Notes: generated from the letters alone by a model not told the origin. 53,142 nt of DNA from Bacteroidales bacterium (GCA_030681475.1 JAUXWT010000004.1:1-53142), one strand, 5' to 3'. Shown: positions 33,959 to 43,549, numbered from the stretch's first letter. Program-made: numbers and translations.

Positions 33959-34637
33959 CATCCTTTTCCTTCTGGCCGTTGGTTGTGTTTCCATTAAACC
34001 GTTACACGTGACACGTGACACGTTACACTTGACACGTCGCGGGTTACCCGTCACGAAATACCATCCGCCGGCCACCATCCATCTTTTTAAGGCATCACTC
34101 CATTTAAAGAAACACCATATTACAGGGCTTTTAGTAATTAAGCGGATGGAAACCCCTCCCTTCTCCGGGAATACCCCACCCCCGACCCCTCCCCAAACAG
34201 GGAGGGGAGATTGCCCTGCTGTGTATAGGATTGTCTTTATGAATGAGGTGGGGATGACATTTTTCGATATGGAGATGAAAACCGACAGTTTTACAGTAAT
34301 CTCCTGCTTTGAATCGTTGAATAAGCAGGCCCTGGTAAAAATTCTTGAAACAGATTTCAGGATGCTGGTCGGGATGGATTCTTTGAATACAGGAAAGGTA
34401 TTTCGTCAGAAAGGTACCAACCGCATGGTTGTTTCAGGCACAGCCGGAAAATATAAAATCTGGCAGACCTTTTCCTCCTCGGGCGATACACTGTACACAA
34501 CCGCAGCAAAATCAACCATCGCCGATCCTGTTATCATCGATTATAATAATTATGCGAAGGGAGTACCTTTGAAAATAACTATCTCTAATCCTTTTATCGG
34601 TATGAAATTGTCCCTGAGAAAACTTGCATCAGACTGA
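33930..34637 (+). CDS. Lipoprotein of the ketosynthase operon, with in-frame repeat insertions
   Basis: 235 aa. The signal peptide has a lipobox (LLAVGC), making it an exported lipoprotein. The body (from about residue 95) resembles the small outer-membrane lipoproteins next to LolA in aryl-polyene clusters, but I cannot name a family. Two low-complexity DNA insertions disturb the N-terminal half: a heptamer repeat (34001) and a C-rich palindromic element (34148) encoding a Pro-rich loop. Both keep the frame open. Confidence 0.65.
   Translation: MPMRCLCCISILFLLAVGCVSIKPLHVTRDTLHLTRRGLPVTKYHPPATIHLFKASLHLKKHHITGLLVIKRMETPPFSGNTPPPTPPQTGRGDCPAVYRIVFMNEVGMTFFDMEMKTDSFTVISCFESLNKQALVKILETDFRMLVGMDSLNTGKVFRQKGTNRMVVSGTAGKYKIWQTFSSSGDTLYTTAAKSTIADPVIIDYNNYAKGVPLKITISNPFIGMKLSLRKLASD
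34001..34035 (+). repeat. Heptamer repeat GTGACAC-like, five units
   Basis: Units GTTACAC, GTGACAC, GTGACAC, GTTACAC and TTGACAC, followed by decayed units up to about 34054. The period and core (TGACA) match the repeat at 31272, 2.7 kb away. It is translated within the lipoprotein gene. Confidence 0.7.
34148..34211 (+). repeat. C/G-rich palindromic element inserted in the lipoprotein gene
   Basis: A pyrimidine-rich stretch (CCCCTCCC occurs as 34186-34193) pairs with GGGAGGGG at 34200-34207. Composition differs sharply from the surroundings and it encodes a Pro/Thr/Gly-rich loop. It looks like the short dispersed palindromic elements often found in Bacteroidota genomes. Confidence 0.55.
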
Positions 34638-34664
34638 ATCGAAACATCCGTTGAAGCTTAGCGC

Positions 34665-35309
34665 TTACTCATCAGGAATGTTCAGATCATAAATCTTTCG
34701 GATACTGGAGAAATAGGCCTCCAGGTTCATATCCAGTTCTTTAAGCAGACCGTTGTGAAGATCGTAAACCCATGCATGTATTTTCGGATAACCGGTTTTG
34801 AACCATTTTCGCTGGACATGGTCTATCTTGGCAATATTCACGCACTGTTCAATCACATTCAACTCGACAAGGCGGTCATATTTCCGGTGTGAATCCTCAA
34901 TGCCATCCAATTCCTTCTGGTGAATACGGTAAACATCTCGTATGTGCTGAAGCCAACTGTTCAGTTGCCCCATGTCGGTAGGATGCATAGCGGCCTTCAC
35001 CCCCCCGCAATCATAATGGCCGCAAACGATGATGTGCTGAATCTTCAGGAATTCAACGCCAAACTGGATCACTGCATTGATATTGTTGTCGGCCCCAACG
35101 ACCAGATTGGCCACATTACGGTGCACAAACACTTCGCCTTCATCAAGCCCCATCATTACATTGGCCGGTACCCGGCTGTCGGAACACCCGATATAGAGAT
35201 AATGTGGCTTCTGATCCTTTGCCAGATTCCTAAAAAACTGTTTATCAACCGCAAGCTTGGATTGCACCCAGGCTTTGTTGTTTTCGAAAATTTGAACGTA
35301 GGGATCCAT
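34665..35309 (-). CDS. Beta-class carbonic anhydrase
   Basis: 214 aa. The zinc ligands and active site are clear: YIGCSDSRVP (Cys, Asp, Arg), then HYDCGG (His, Cys). It interconverts CO2 and bicarbonate in the cytoplasm. A TATTTTTG -7 box lies upstream at 35336. It is convergent with the lipoprotein operon. Confidence 0.93.
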   Translation of the reverse strand: MDPYVQIFENNKAWVQSKLAVDKQFFRNLAKDQKPHYLYIGCSDSRVPANVMMGLDEGEVFVHRNVANLVVGADNNINAVIQFGVEFLKIQHIIVCGHYDCGGVKAAMHPTDMGQLNSWLQHIRDVYRIHQKELDGIEDSHRKYDRLVELNVIEQCVNIAKIDHVQRKWFKTGYPKIHAWVYDLHNGLLKELDMNLEAYFSSIRKIYDLNIPDE

Positions 35310-35335
35310 GGGATTTTAAATTTTGTTTAAAAGTA

Positions 35336-35343
35336 CAAAAATA
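35336..35343 (-). promoter_or_regulatory. -7 box of the carbonic anhydrase gene
   Basis: The minus strand reads TATTTTTG, 26 bases before the ATG. It matches TAnnTTTG fully; the -33 region is weak. Confidence 0.4.
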
Positions 35344-35394
35344 GCAGCATTTCCCAATGAGAGGTAATTAAACTTTTGAGTATCTTTAACCGCA

Positions 35395-36318
35395 ACCTCC
35401 AAGGCTCAACTCATATTTACTGCCTCAGAACTTACCATGGCAGGCCTTGTGGCAGGGAATATCACAGGGGTGCGGTTTAAATTTTCTGAGGTTGGCAGGT
35501 GATCCCTTTTACCTATCCGTTTGAATGGGATGGGGCATCGAACATCCTTATTGACATCAGTTATGAACAACAGCTTGGTATTGGTTTAAATACTACCTTT
35601 TCAGGGATTCTGGGATATGGATTTTATCGAGGTTCCTGAGTCTGTTTTTTCGTCGCTAAACAGCATGGTAACGGTTGCATTCTGGCAATACGGAGATCCG
35701 CTGCTTCAGCCGCAGGATAATTCGATCTTTGAAGGAATCGACAGTGCGGGAAGCAGGGTTTTAAACGTACACCTGCCATGGAGCAACGGAAAAGTGTATT
35801 GGGATGCGGGTCGTGATTCCACCGGGTACGACCGGATCAACCAGTCTGTAAGCGATCCTTCGAAATACCGCGGGAAGTGGAATCATTGGGCTTTTACGAA
35901 AGATGCAGGTACAGGCCGGATGAAGATCTATCTTAACGGTCAACTTTGGTTTAATCAGGGGTCGAGGTATCGTAAGATGAACGGGATAAAAAAGTTCAGG
36001 ATCGGAAGCGGCGGAACAGGTACCAACAATTTCTACGATGGATTTATTGATGAATTCTCAATTTGGGACAAAGCGCTCAGCGACAGTGCCGTCAGGGAGT
36101 TCATGTATAAGGACATTACAAGCAACCACACGGATTATCAGCACCTGCTGGCCTATTATAAATTCAATTCCACCAATGGTTTTACTGCAACAGATGCCAC
36201 TCCGGCCGGGCATCATGCATCCTTAGTTGGTTATCCCGAATGGCAATCCTACAAGGGTAAGGAAGCTACTTTTGATAATCAGGCACATATCTCTGAAAAG
36301 CCTTTAAACAGTGAATAG
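35395..36318 (+). pseudogene. Decayed secreted protein with LamG/concanavalin-like domain
   Basis: The reading frame is broken at least twice. One frame gives TASELTMAGLVAGNITGVRF, a motif of Bacteroidota secreted proteins. A second gives PFTYPFEWDGASNILIDI. A third, open from 35617 to 36318, encodes a LamG-like domain (GKWNHWAFTKDAGTGRMKIY and IDEFSIWDKAL). Together they follow one former gene, with its N-terminus and C-terminal sorting domain lost. The decay abuts the prophage. Confidence 0.65.
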
Positions 36319-36363
36319 TTGTTCATAATTGTTACATGGTGTTACAGCCTGTTTATAACTTTT

Positions 36364-36414
36364 ACTGACAAGTTTGTCAGTTATATTGACAGTTCCGTAT
36401 CTTTGCACTGACAA
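36364..36414. promoter_or_regulatory. ACTGACAA sites at the integrase promoter
   Basis: ACTGACAA-GT-TTGTCAGT at 36364-36381 is an inverted pair, and a third ACTGACAA lies at 36407-36414. They flank and overlap the promoter: TTTG at 36373-36376 and TATCTTTG at 36398-36405, with a 21-base spacer. They may be operator sites for autoregulation or arm-type integrase sites. Confidence 0.5.
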
Positions 36415-36431
36415 ATTATACCCCCAAAGAT

Positions 36432-37628
36432 ATGGCTTCAATAATCTTCTATCCAGACAAGGAAAAGAATGAAAAATCTCTTTTACTTCTTTCATTTACT
36501 TTTAATCATGCACGCTTAAGACTTTCAACCGGCCTGCATGTTCCTAAAAACGATTGGGACCAGCAGGCCCAGAAGGCAAAACCGGCGAAGGACTATAGCG
36601 AGGTCAACACTCGTTTACGGGAAACTGCCAATTTTTTTCTCGATAAATACGATGAACTTTTTCCAAAAGGCATTAAACTGTCAAAAGAGGAAGTCAAAGT
36701 GAAATCGGCAGAAATGGTTAATGAGTTTAAAGTATTTACCGGCAGAAGCAAAGCTGTTGATGCCTCCAGAGTTTCTCTTTTATCTTTCTTTGCAGTTTTT
36801 CAGCAAAGATATATAAACAAAATCAGTCCGGGTCATTTACAACAGTATTCGAGTCTCAAGAAGCAACTGGAATCTTTCCAAACCAAAAAGGAATTCAGGG
36901 TCGATTTTGACACCATAGGAAAAGATTTCTATATCCAGTTCACTGACCATTTAAAGGAAATTGGTTTAAAACCAAACTCCATTGGTTCATATATCAAGAA
37001 ATTGAAACGGCTGATGAATGAAGCCGTTGAAGATAAACTGACCAAAAACCAGGAGCACTGTAAGCGGGATTTCAAGATTATTTCGGAAAATGTGGATACT
37101 GTGTACCTGAATGAAAATGAAATCAAGGCACTATATGAAATGCCCCTTGATCTGCCCGCTCACAGAAACATCCGGGACATTTTTGTAATCAACTGCTATA
37201 CAGGGCTTCGTCATTCGGACTGGTCAAAAGTTTCCAACGAACATATACACGAAGGAAATTTATATGTACGTACGCAAAAAACCGATGAACCTGTAATTAT
37301 GCCCATTAAACCATTGGTTTGGGAAATTCTTAAGAGATATGGAACTCTCCAGGTACCTCATATCAGGCAAACAAATGGAGCATTGAAACTGATTGGGCAA
37401 AAAGCGCATGATGAAAAAATCAGCAAAGGGGATCTGAAAAAATGGCTGGTGATCAGGACCCACACTGCCAGAAGGTCTTTTGCAACAAATGCTTATCTGG
37501 CAGGCATTCCAATGCGTGACATAATGCAAATTACCGGTCACCATACCACTGAATCATTTTTGAGATATATCAGAGTGACAAAGATGGAGACAGCTCAGAA
37601 ACTAAAGGATCACCCGTTTTTCAGTTAG
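36432..37628 (+). CDS. Tyrosine-type recombinase/integrase of the prophage
   Basis: 398 aa. An arm-binding N-terminal domain (about 1-95), a SAM-like core domain (about 105-210) and a catalytic domain with Arg in CYTGLRHSDW, HTARRSF for H-x-x-R, GHH, and the Tyr in FLRYIRV. Catalytic residues are intact, in contrast to the IntI-like protein at 6291. It marks the left end of the element and is convergent with the phage structural genes. Confidence 0.9.
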   Translation: MASIIFYPDKEKNEKSLLLLSFTFNHARLRLSTGLHVPKNDWDQQAQKAKPAKDYSEVNTRLRETANFFLDKYDELFPKGIKLSKEEVKVKSAEMVNEFKVFTGRSKAVDASRVSLLSFFAVFQQRYINKISPGHLQQYSSLKKQLESFQTKKEFRVDFDTIGKDFYIQFTDHLKEIGLKPNSIGSYIKKLKRLMNEAVEDKLTKNQEHCKRDFKIISENVDTVYLNENEIKALYEMPLDLPAHRNIRDIFVINCYTGLRHSDWSKVSNEHIHEGNLYVRTQKTDEPVIMPIKPLVWEILKRYGTLQVPHIRQTNGALKLIGQKAHDEKISKGDLKKWLVIRTHTARRSFATNAYLAGIPMRDIMQITGHHTTESFLRYIRVTKMETAQKLKDHPFFS

Positions 37629-37648
37629 GTGCCAGGGTAGATGTATCA

Positions 37649-37682
37649 ATAACGATCACCTGGTTACGCAGGTGATCGTTAT
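37649..37682. terminator. Strong hairpin between integrase and tail-fibre gene
   Basis: A perfect 14-bp stem (ATAACGATCACCTG and its complement) with loop GTTACG. It lies just after the integrase stop and includes the last codons and stop of the convergent tail gene. There is no long T-run, so it may act as a bidirectional block or weak terminator. Confidence 0.55.
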
Positions 37683-38285
37683 CGTTAACAAACCAAGTAT
37701 CTCCCCATCAACCGCAGCAGGTGGCTCTGTTTCACCAGGGGGAACTGCTGGCTCCTCTTCTTTAGGTGTAACCACCGGATCGCCTTCTGCAGGAACAATA
37801 ATTATAGCATCCTTTTGAATAATCCCAAGATAAAGCCAGTAGTCAGCCGGGAGATATGAATTTGCAAAAGCAGTCGTTTCTGTTCCAGCAAAGACTGCCT
37901 GAATAGGCCTGTCGGTCAATGAAAAGCCCGGGTCATTTACTGACTGTCGGCACTCAACAATAAAATCAACAGTTTCGGAAGTACTGAAATGAGAATCGAT
38001 TCTTACCACATCCTGATTCTCAAACAATCGAACGAAAACCCCCGATAATTTTATGGACGGGTTAAGAATATTCAACAAATACTGTTTGACCGTCGGGGAC
38101 GGGCCTGCCGAATATTCTCCCCAAGGCATCCACCAACTCCCATTATACAGATATGCTGTGTGCTTTCCATCATTGTAATACAACTGCCCTTCAACCGGAT
38201 TTTGTGGTAAATCCGGTTGATTTTGCAGGACAGCATTGAGCAGTTGATTTTGTTGTAAATCCAGGTTTGTCTTAAATGAAGGCAT
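37656..38285 (-). CDS. Phage tail-fibre-like protein, short
   Basis: 209 aa. Its first 40 residues (LDLQQNQLLNAVLQNQ ... GQLYYN) share the pattern of the next tail protein upstream ([16 protein letters not shown] ... GQKYFD), suggesting a common tail-attachment head. The rest has no recognised domain; a Pro/Glu-rich linker (about 165-190) precedes a hydrophobic end. It is the last gene of the phage operon. Confidence 0.65.
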   Translation of the reverse strand: MPSFKTNLDLQQNQLLNAVLQNQPDLPQNPVEGQLYYNDGKHTAYLYNGSWWMPWGEYSAGPSPTVKQYLLNILNPSIKLSGVFVRLFENQDVVRIDSHFSTSETVDFIVECRQSVNDPGFSLTDRPIQAVFAGTETTAFANSYLPADYWLYLGIIQKDAIIIVPAEGDPVVTPKEEEPAVPPGETEPPAAVDGEILGLLTITITCVTR

Positions 38286-38308
38286 AAGGACTTTTTAAGT
38301 TTGCCAGG

Positions 38309-39400
38309 TTAACCGATGATTACGATTTGTCCAGTGATGGCTGTTGCGGAAGTCCAGGTAACATCACCGGCAGCATTTACAACAACATCCACTTCGACCA
38401 CGTAACGGATCGTCGCAATTGTTTCGTAAACAGCAACGATAACATCGGTGCCACCTCCGTGAGTAGCTGCGGTAATGATCTGGGTTGCCAAGGCAGTAAT
38501 TGCACCCACGTATTTTTTGGTACGTGTGGTGATTTTGCCATCAACATACGTTTTGGTTGCCTTCTGGGTAGCCAGCTTTGCATCACTGTTGGCTGTCAGG
38601 GCACCATCAGTATCAATGACACCGGCCTTGAAATTGTCGGTTTCAAGGTTGCTGATCGTGTTGGAATCAGCATCAATGGTTTTGGAAGTGAGCGTCTGGG
38701 CACCTGCCAAACGGACCAGGTCAGAAGATTCCGTGTTGTCAACGCCGTCGAAGTCGGCAGCAGTGATGGTGGCGCTTTTAGTGATGTTGGCAATGACCAT
38801 GTCACCTACACTTACCCCGGTGCCTGAAGGAGTGTTCACCCCCGAAACGGTACCGGCCACTGTAACTTTCCAGAACCATCCTTTTTGAATGTTGGTGATT
38901 CCCTGGGCGACAATAGTCTGACTGCCATCAAAGGTGCCTTTGTAAACCATGCCTGCAGTGATCTGCCCCTGAATCGCAGCAACCTGACCGTCTACATAGG
39001 TCTTGGTGGCTTTCTGGCTGGCCACTTTGACATCGGAATTTGCAGTCAGAGCTGCATCGGTATCCAAATACGCCAGCGGCATCTGTTTGATGTCGTCCAC
39101 GTTTGAAAGACCAACCTGTGACTTGGTCGTGGCGTGGGGATTTGACGTCGATGCAATGTGGGTATCAATGGCCCCATGGGTATTGGTTCCCCTGTTGAGC
39201 AGGGAATTGTGGTCAATCGCGGTGGGATCAGCAGATTTCACCCAGATCGTACCATTCCAGTACTTTTCATAATTGTCCGTCGTATCGAAATACTTCTGGC
39301 CTTTGATCGGACTTGACGGAGCCGATGCCAGATTTTGAATTACAGCATTCTGCAATTCGTTTTTGTTCAGGTCGAGCGCGACCAACACTTTTTTTGCCAT
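38309..39400 (-). CDS. Phage tail-fibre protein
   Basis: 363 aa. After the shared attachment head it has the tail-fibre motif [19 protein letters not shown] and beta-rich, Thr/Ala-rich sequence. Two internal copies of a 27-residue unit ending in [10 protein letters not shown] are seen (about 107-133 and 264-291). Role: probably receptor binding or fibre shaft. Confidence 0.75.
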   Translation of the reverse strand: MAKKVLVALDLNKNELQNAVIQNLASAPSSPIKGQKYFDTTDNYEKYWNGTIWVKSADPTAIDHNSLLNRGTNTHGAIDTHIASTSNPHATTKSQVGLSNVDDIKQMPLAYLDTDAALTANSDVKVASQKATKTYVDGQVAAIQGQITAGMVYKGTFDGSQTIVAQGITNIQKGWFWKVTVAGTVSGVNTPSGTGVSVGDMVIANITKSATITAADFDGVDNTESSDLVRLAGAQTLTSKTIDADSNTISNLETDNFKAGVIDTDGALTANSDAKLATQKATKTYVDGKITTRTKKYVGAITALATQIITAATHGGGTDVIVAVYETIATIRYVVEVDVVVNAAGDVTWTSATAITGQIVIIG

Positions 39401-39430
39401 GATTTGATGTTTAAGTGTTTATAGAAATGG

Positions 39431-40186
39431 TTAACTGTAAATTATCTTTCCGCTGGCCGCAGGATTGAGCCGGATCACCATCTGATCGGTCGATTCATGC
39501 GTTATTTCTGTTATGAGTTCACGTCCGGTGGTGTCGACAACTACCACCGTGGGATATTTCTGAAGGTTGTGCTGAATAGTAATCTCACTTTGGTTGACAA
39601 TAGACTGAACGACCTGAATCACGGCATTGCCACCGCCGGGGGTTCCTGAAGCTGCCGGGTCAATAATCCGGTACAAATAGAAAAGCTCAATTTTTGAACA
39701 TCCTGATTTGGGGTTTTCTCCACCGGAAAGGCAAACATAAACAGGCGTATTTTCAAAGAGGATCGTCGAGAATACCGGTGTCATGCGCTGAATTGTCTCA
39801 GCCGATGACATCAGAAATAGTGCCGGAAAATAGCCCCAATCCTGCGTTTCGGTGTCGCCGTCCGTTGTCACGTTCAACGTCTGACTTGGGTAAATCTGCA
39901 ACCCACCCGTTGGCGGCAATGCCGGGGTGACCCTGGCAATCAAAGAGATCAAATCAATGAACTTCCCTGCGCCCGGTGCAGGAATGATTATATTGATATC
40001 CGTCAGCCGGTTGCTTTCATCTTCGGTGATCACATGCTTTGCTGCAATGACAGGCGAAGACTGGCCGGAAGTCTGATTATTGTAAAGCTCTGTGAAGTTT
40101 TCGTTGATTTTCCTACCACCTACCCTGAGCTTGTCTCCCCTTTTATCACCCGGTACAATGCCGAGATTGATCTCTTGTCTTGCCAT
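39431..40186 (-). CDS. Phage structural protein of unknown function
   Basis: 251 aa. N-terminal RQEINLGIVPGDKRGDKLR followed by GGRKINENFTELYN is a pattern often found in distal tail or baseplate proteins of Bacteroidota phages. The C-terminus (TIQHNLQKYPTVVVVDTTG) looks like a small beta domain seen at the end of receptor-binding proteins. Three bases separate it from the next gene upstream. Confidence 0.6.
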   Translation of the reverse strand: MARQEINLGIVPGDKRGDKLRVGGRKINENFTELYNNQTSGQSSPVIAAKHVITEDESNRLTDINIIIPAPGAGKFIDLISLIARVTPALPPTGGLQIYPSQTLNVTTDGDTETQDWGYFPALFLMSSAETIQRMTPVFSTILFENTPVYVCLSGGENPKSGCSKIELFYLYRIIDPAASGTPGGGNAVIQVVQSIVNQSEITIQHNLQKYPTVVVVDTTGRELITEITHESTDQMVIRLNPAASGKIIYS

Positions 40187-40188
40187 AA

Positions 40189-41862
40189 TTAAAATTCTAT
40201 CTGATCAAATGTTATTTCCATATCGTCAAAACTGACCTCCATGTTATCCCAGGTAAGAGGCTCAGGAAGCAAAATCGTATTGGCTGAACTTTCAGGGATG
40301 TGAACCGAGAAGAAAGCGTTCTGATAAGACCGCTCATATTCAATTTCGAGGTTATAGAGATATTCTCCACCCTTGAGGAATGGGGTCACTTTTGTCGATT
40401 TGACTATGATCTGGAACAGTTCTTTGCCAATCTGTTCGTAAGCTTCGGTGGATAAAAGAAGTTCCCTGAGGCAATTCTTTTCTGCAAGTGAAATCCATCC
40501 TGAATTTGCTTTGCAGTTTTCAGTTTCTTTGGCGCTGAACTGTTTGGATGGGGCATTAAAAAAGGTATCCTTTTCTTCCCTCGCGGTTGATCCGATTAAG
40601 CGCTCGTATTCCAGGTTGATATCCGACTTTCCGGTAAACCTGAAAGTATCATAGGCTGAAAAAGAGTTCCTGTAAAAGAACACCTTCTCGTTCTCAAAAA
40701 ACCGCTCATCATTAATGAATATCCGGCGTTCTGAAAGGAAATCATCGTTGCTATCCATTAAAAACACCTCCCACGACTGAACAGTTTTTCCGTACTGGGC
40801 ATTCACCAGGTCAAGGTGATCAAACCCAACCTTGAATTCCATTACCGAAAAGGCAGTAAATGCCACCTGTTCGGTAGCGTTGACTACCTTATGAGTTCCA
40901 TCGGTGAAATTGATGATCACAACAAGACGATAGTGAACTGACGAAGGGTTGTCCTGGAATAGAAAGAACAGTTTTTCCATCACTCCGGAGCGGGAATATT
41001 TTGTGGTAGGAAGCCATGAAAGGAACCCAAGTTTGTTGGCTGGAATGGAAAAATATTCCAGGTACTTTTCATTGAGCGAAGTCAGCAGTTCATGGTTAAG
41101 GCCTCCTGCAATTGCATAATTCCACCCAGTCGATTGCAGCCCTTTGACATTGCCTGCAATGCTTTCAGCAAAGGAAACCCGGTATTTAAGAAGGTAATCC
41201 CAGCCATGAGCTTTTGCGTTACCAGTCAGCTCAGGAAATTCAAAACGTTGCATATCCCAGGATGCAAACTTTGCCCTGATGTAATCCGATATATCGAACC
41301 TTGCACTGCCAACGAAATCAGCGGGTTTGATATCCTCCCCGATCGGGTTGCCAAGCGTATCGCGGATCAGGCAAAGGAGGCCAAAGTAATCCCTGTACTG
41401 ATCATCCGTTCCTGGAGTGTTAACCCCCTGAGTAACTCCTGTAACCCCATTATTTGACAGCACAACGGTGCCAACGGCTCCGGACTGCTTTGCAGCAAGT
41501 TTTATTTTCCGCTGGCTCGCCCCTGGAGGGTCCAGCGTTACATTGAAATATCTCTGGATGTCGTAATTTTCTTGAAAACACTGATAGATATTACCAGCGA
41601 AGTCATTGAATGTCTGACCGAGATACGCAATTTCAAAAAGCAATCCGTCAAAACCTGTGAAACCCGCTGATTGAAAAACCAGGGTTTTTCCTGCAAACTG
41701 AATATGAAAGGAATGACCGGTGGTGGTATCGATACCGGACACCACCAATTCAAAGTAAGCCCGATCGCCAAGGGTGACCATGTAATTATCTGAGCACGCT
41801 TCAAATAACACAGGATTTCCGGCAAAGGATATGAGATCGGGCGTTTGGGTGATGTCAATCAT
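40189..41862 (-). CDS. Phage tail protein, unknown
   Basis: About 557 aa from ATG at 41862; a GTG at 41886 would add eight residues. Beta-rich, without a recognised domain. The position between the fibre-type genes and the tape measure suggests a tail-tip or baseplate component. Confidence 0.6.
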   Translation of the reverse strand: MIDITQTPDLISFAGNPVLFEACSDNYMVTLGDRAYFELVVSGIDTTTGHSFHIQFAGKTLVFQSAGFTGFDGLLFEIAYLGQTFNDFAGNIYQCFQENYDIQRYFNVTLDPPGASQRKIKLAAKQSGAVGTVVLSNNGVTGVTQGVNTPGTDDQYRDYFGLLCLIRDTLGNPIGEDIKPADFVGSARFDISDYIRAKFASWDMQRFEFPELTGNAKAHGWDYLLKYRVSFAESIAGNVKGLQSTGWNYAIAGGLNHELLTSLNEKYLEYFSIPANKLGFLSWLPTTKYSRSGVMEKLFFLFQDNPSSVHYRLVVIINFTDGTHKVVNATEQVAFTAFSVMEFKVGFDHLDLVNAQYGKTVQSWEVFLMDSNDDFLSERRIFINDERFFENEKVFFYRNSFSAYDTFRFTGKSDINLEYERLIGSTAREEKDTFFNAPSKQFSAKETENCKANSGWISLAEKNCLRELLLSTEAYEQIGKELFQIIVKSTKVTPFLKGGEYLYNLEIEYERSYQNAFFSVHIPESSANTILLPEPLTWDNMEVSFDDMEITFDQIEF

Positions 41863-41905
41863 GGTGCAATAGTACCATGAGATCACAGGGAAATAAAGGA
41901 CAGTA

Positions 41906-43537
41906 TCAGGGTGCCGAGAAGCACTTAAGCTGAGCAGATTTGATCGAGGATTTGTTCAGGGTGACGGTAATTTCACTGATCAGGTAATTGATCCCATTTA
42001 TGCGGTAACGCTTTGTGAAATCAATCGATTTTAGTTCAATGAAATCCATCTGTTTTTCGATCTTCACACTCTTGCGGTCATCCATGATCCAGTTTACCCA
42101 GTCTTTCCAGTAAAGATTGAACAAGCCATTGCCACCGGTGTACCGGAGAGAAAAATTGCTGTTGTTTGCAAAACCTCTGAGCCGAACCGGGGTTCCCCAA
42201 CCTCCGGCCATTCCTACCCAAAACAAACGAGGGGTGATTTTCTGATTGTCTGCTCCAAGGTTACCGCAATTGACCACGATGTATTTATCGGAAAGTGAAG
42301 AGAAAATCGTTTCGTATTTGTTTTTATCATCCCCCCATTTATAGAAAAACTTGTCGGTCAGTGATGGCCCGTTTGGCAATTGCTGCCACTCAATGAGAAA
42401 TGAAATGCCATTGACTCCCAACTGCCACCAGGTGTTTGTATCGACGATATAATAGATATCCCCAAGCCAGGTGAAAGGATACGGCGGAATTTCCGCAAAA
42501 CTTCCCACAGCACCTTTGATCATTTCTGTAATCCCTTTTTCCGAATCCAGCTGCTCCTGGTAGACCTTATCCCCGCCATCGGGACCAAGCAGAAACCGAA
42601 AGCCGGTGACCTGCTCCGGAATCTCTTGCGTGATGGAAAGAATATTCTTGGAAAACTCAACAACTTCTGAGCGAAGCAACACTTCTTTGTTGCTCACTAT
42701 CCTTACAACCCGTTGCTTGGAATCCACATGAAAGCTGCAATTGAACCACTTCTCCAGTCCTGATATGAATTCACTCACCTTCACACTGGGCACCAGGCGG
42801 CAGTAGAATAGTTGCTGCAGCCCGAATATAACTTCGCTCAGGTTTACCGAATGGTAAATTACCAGGCGGGAAAGCTCGATGCTGGAAGTAAAGAATTCAT
42901 CTTGCAACCGATAGCCGAAGTTCTCTGCCAGTTTATTCAGGACATATTTCAGGTAAAGAAAAGGGATCAGGATGGTTCTGCTTTGACCGTCAGAGGTGGT
43001 TTTGTGCAGCCAGCCATCCGGGAAAATATGGTTGTAAGCCATCAACTCGGGATTGGTTGCCTGCGGATCAAAAAAGTCAAGGTTGCCGATCTCCGGCACT
43101 GAAAAATCAACCTCCGGATAAAAATGGGTCAACGACCAGTTGAAGTAATTGACAGCATCCTGATCATTTGGAAAACTTTTCATGCCCAAATCCACCCGGT
43201 TTAAAAGAAGGTCTTTGATCTCATAGTTGAAGTTTCCTTTGTTTATGTAAAGGGTGCCTTCAAATGATTTGTTATTTGCTGTTTTGATCTTTATCTGACC
43301 GGTGTAAAGGACCATCCCGTTCCAGCGGATACTGCCTTCATAAGTTTCATAAATACTCCGTTTCGACGCCAACCGGTTTTTCCATCCCAGGATTGACATA
43401 TTCCTTGGCGTTGAAGGTACTTTAAAAGGAAAGGAATAATCGCCAACATCGTTGAAGATCGGAGATTTGAGGTTCAATGAAACCGAAAAATCATCGGAAA
43501 GGTCAAGGGATTGGTCGGCAATCTGGATGGACAGCAT
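41906..43537 (-). CDS. Phage tail protein, unknown
   Basis: 543 aa. The N-terminal part (IADQSLDLSDDFSVSLNLKS ... FPFKVPSTPRN) resembles the distal-tail or tail-hub proteins next to the tape measure in Bacteroidota prophages. No catalytic motif. Twelve bases separate its start from the tape-measure stop. Confidence 0.6.
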   Translation of the reverse strand: MLSIQIADQSLDLSDDFSVSLNLKSPIFNDVGDYSFPFKVPSTPRNMSILGWKNRLASKRSIYETYEGSIRWNGMVLYTGQIKIKTANNKSFEGTLYINKGNFNYEIKDLLLNRVDLGMKSFPNDQDAVNYFNWSLTHFYPEVDFSVPEIGNLDFFDPQATNPELMAYNHIFPDGWLHKTTSDGQSRTILIPFLYLKYVLNKLAENFGYRLQDEFFTSSIELSRLVIYHSVNLSEVIFGLQQLFYCRLVPSVKVSEFISGLEKWFNCSFHVDSKQRVVRIVSNKEVLLRSEVVEFSKNILSITQEIPEQVTGFRFLLGPDGGDKVYQEQLDSEKGITEMIKGAVGSFAEIPPYPFTWLGDIYYIVDTNTWWQLGVNGISFLIEWQQLPNGPSLTDKFFYKWGDDKNKYETIFSSLSDKYIVVNCGNLGADNQKITPRLFWVGMAGGWGTPVRLRGFANNSNFSLRYTGGNGLFNLYWKDWVNWIMDDRKSVKIEKQMDFIELKSIDFTKRYRINGINYLISEITVTLNKSSIKSAQLKCFSAP

Positions 43538-43549
43538 AAGGAGTTACAT

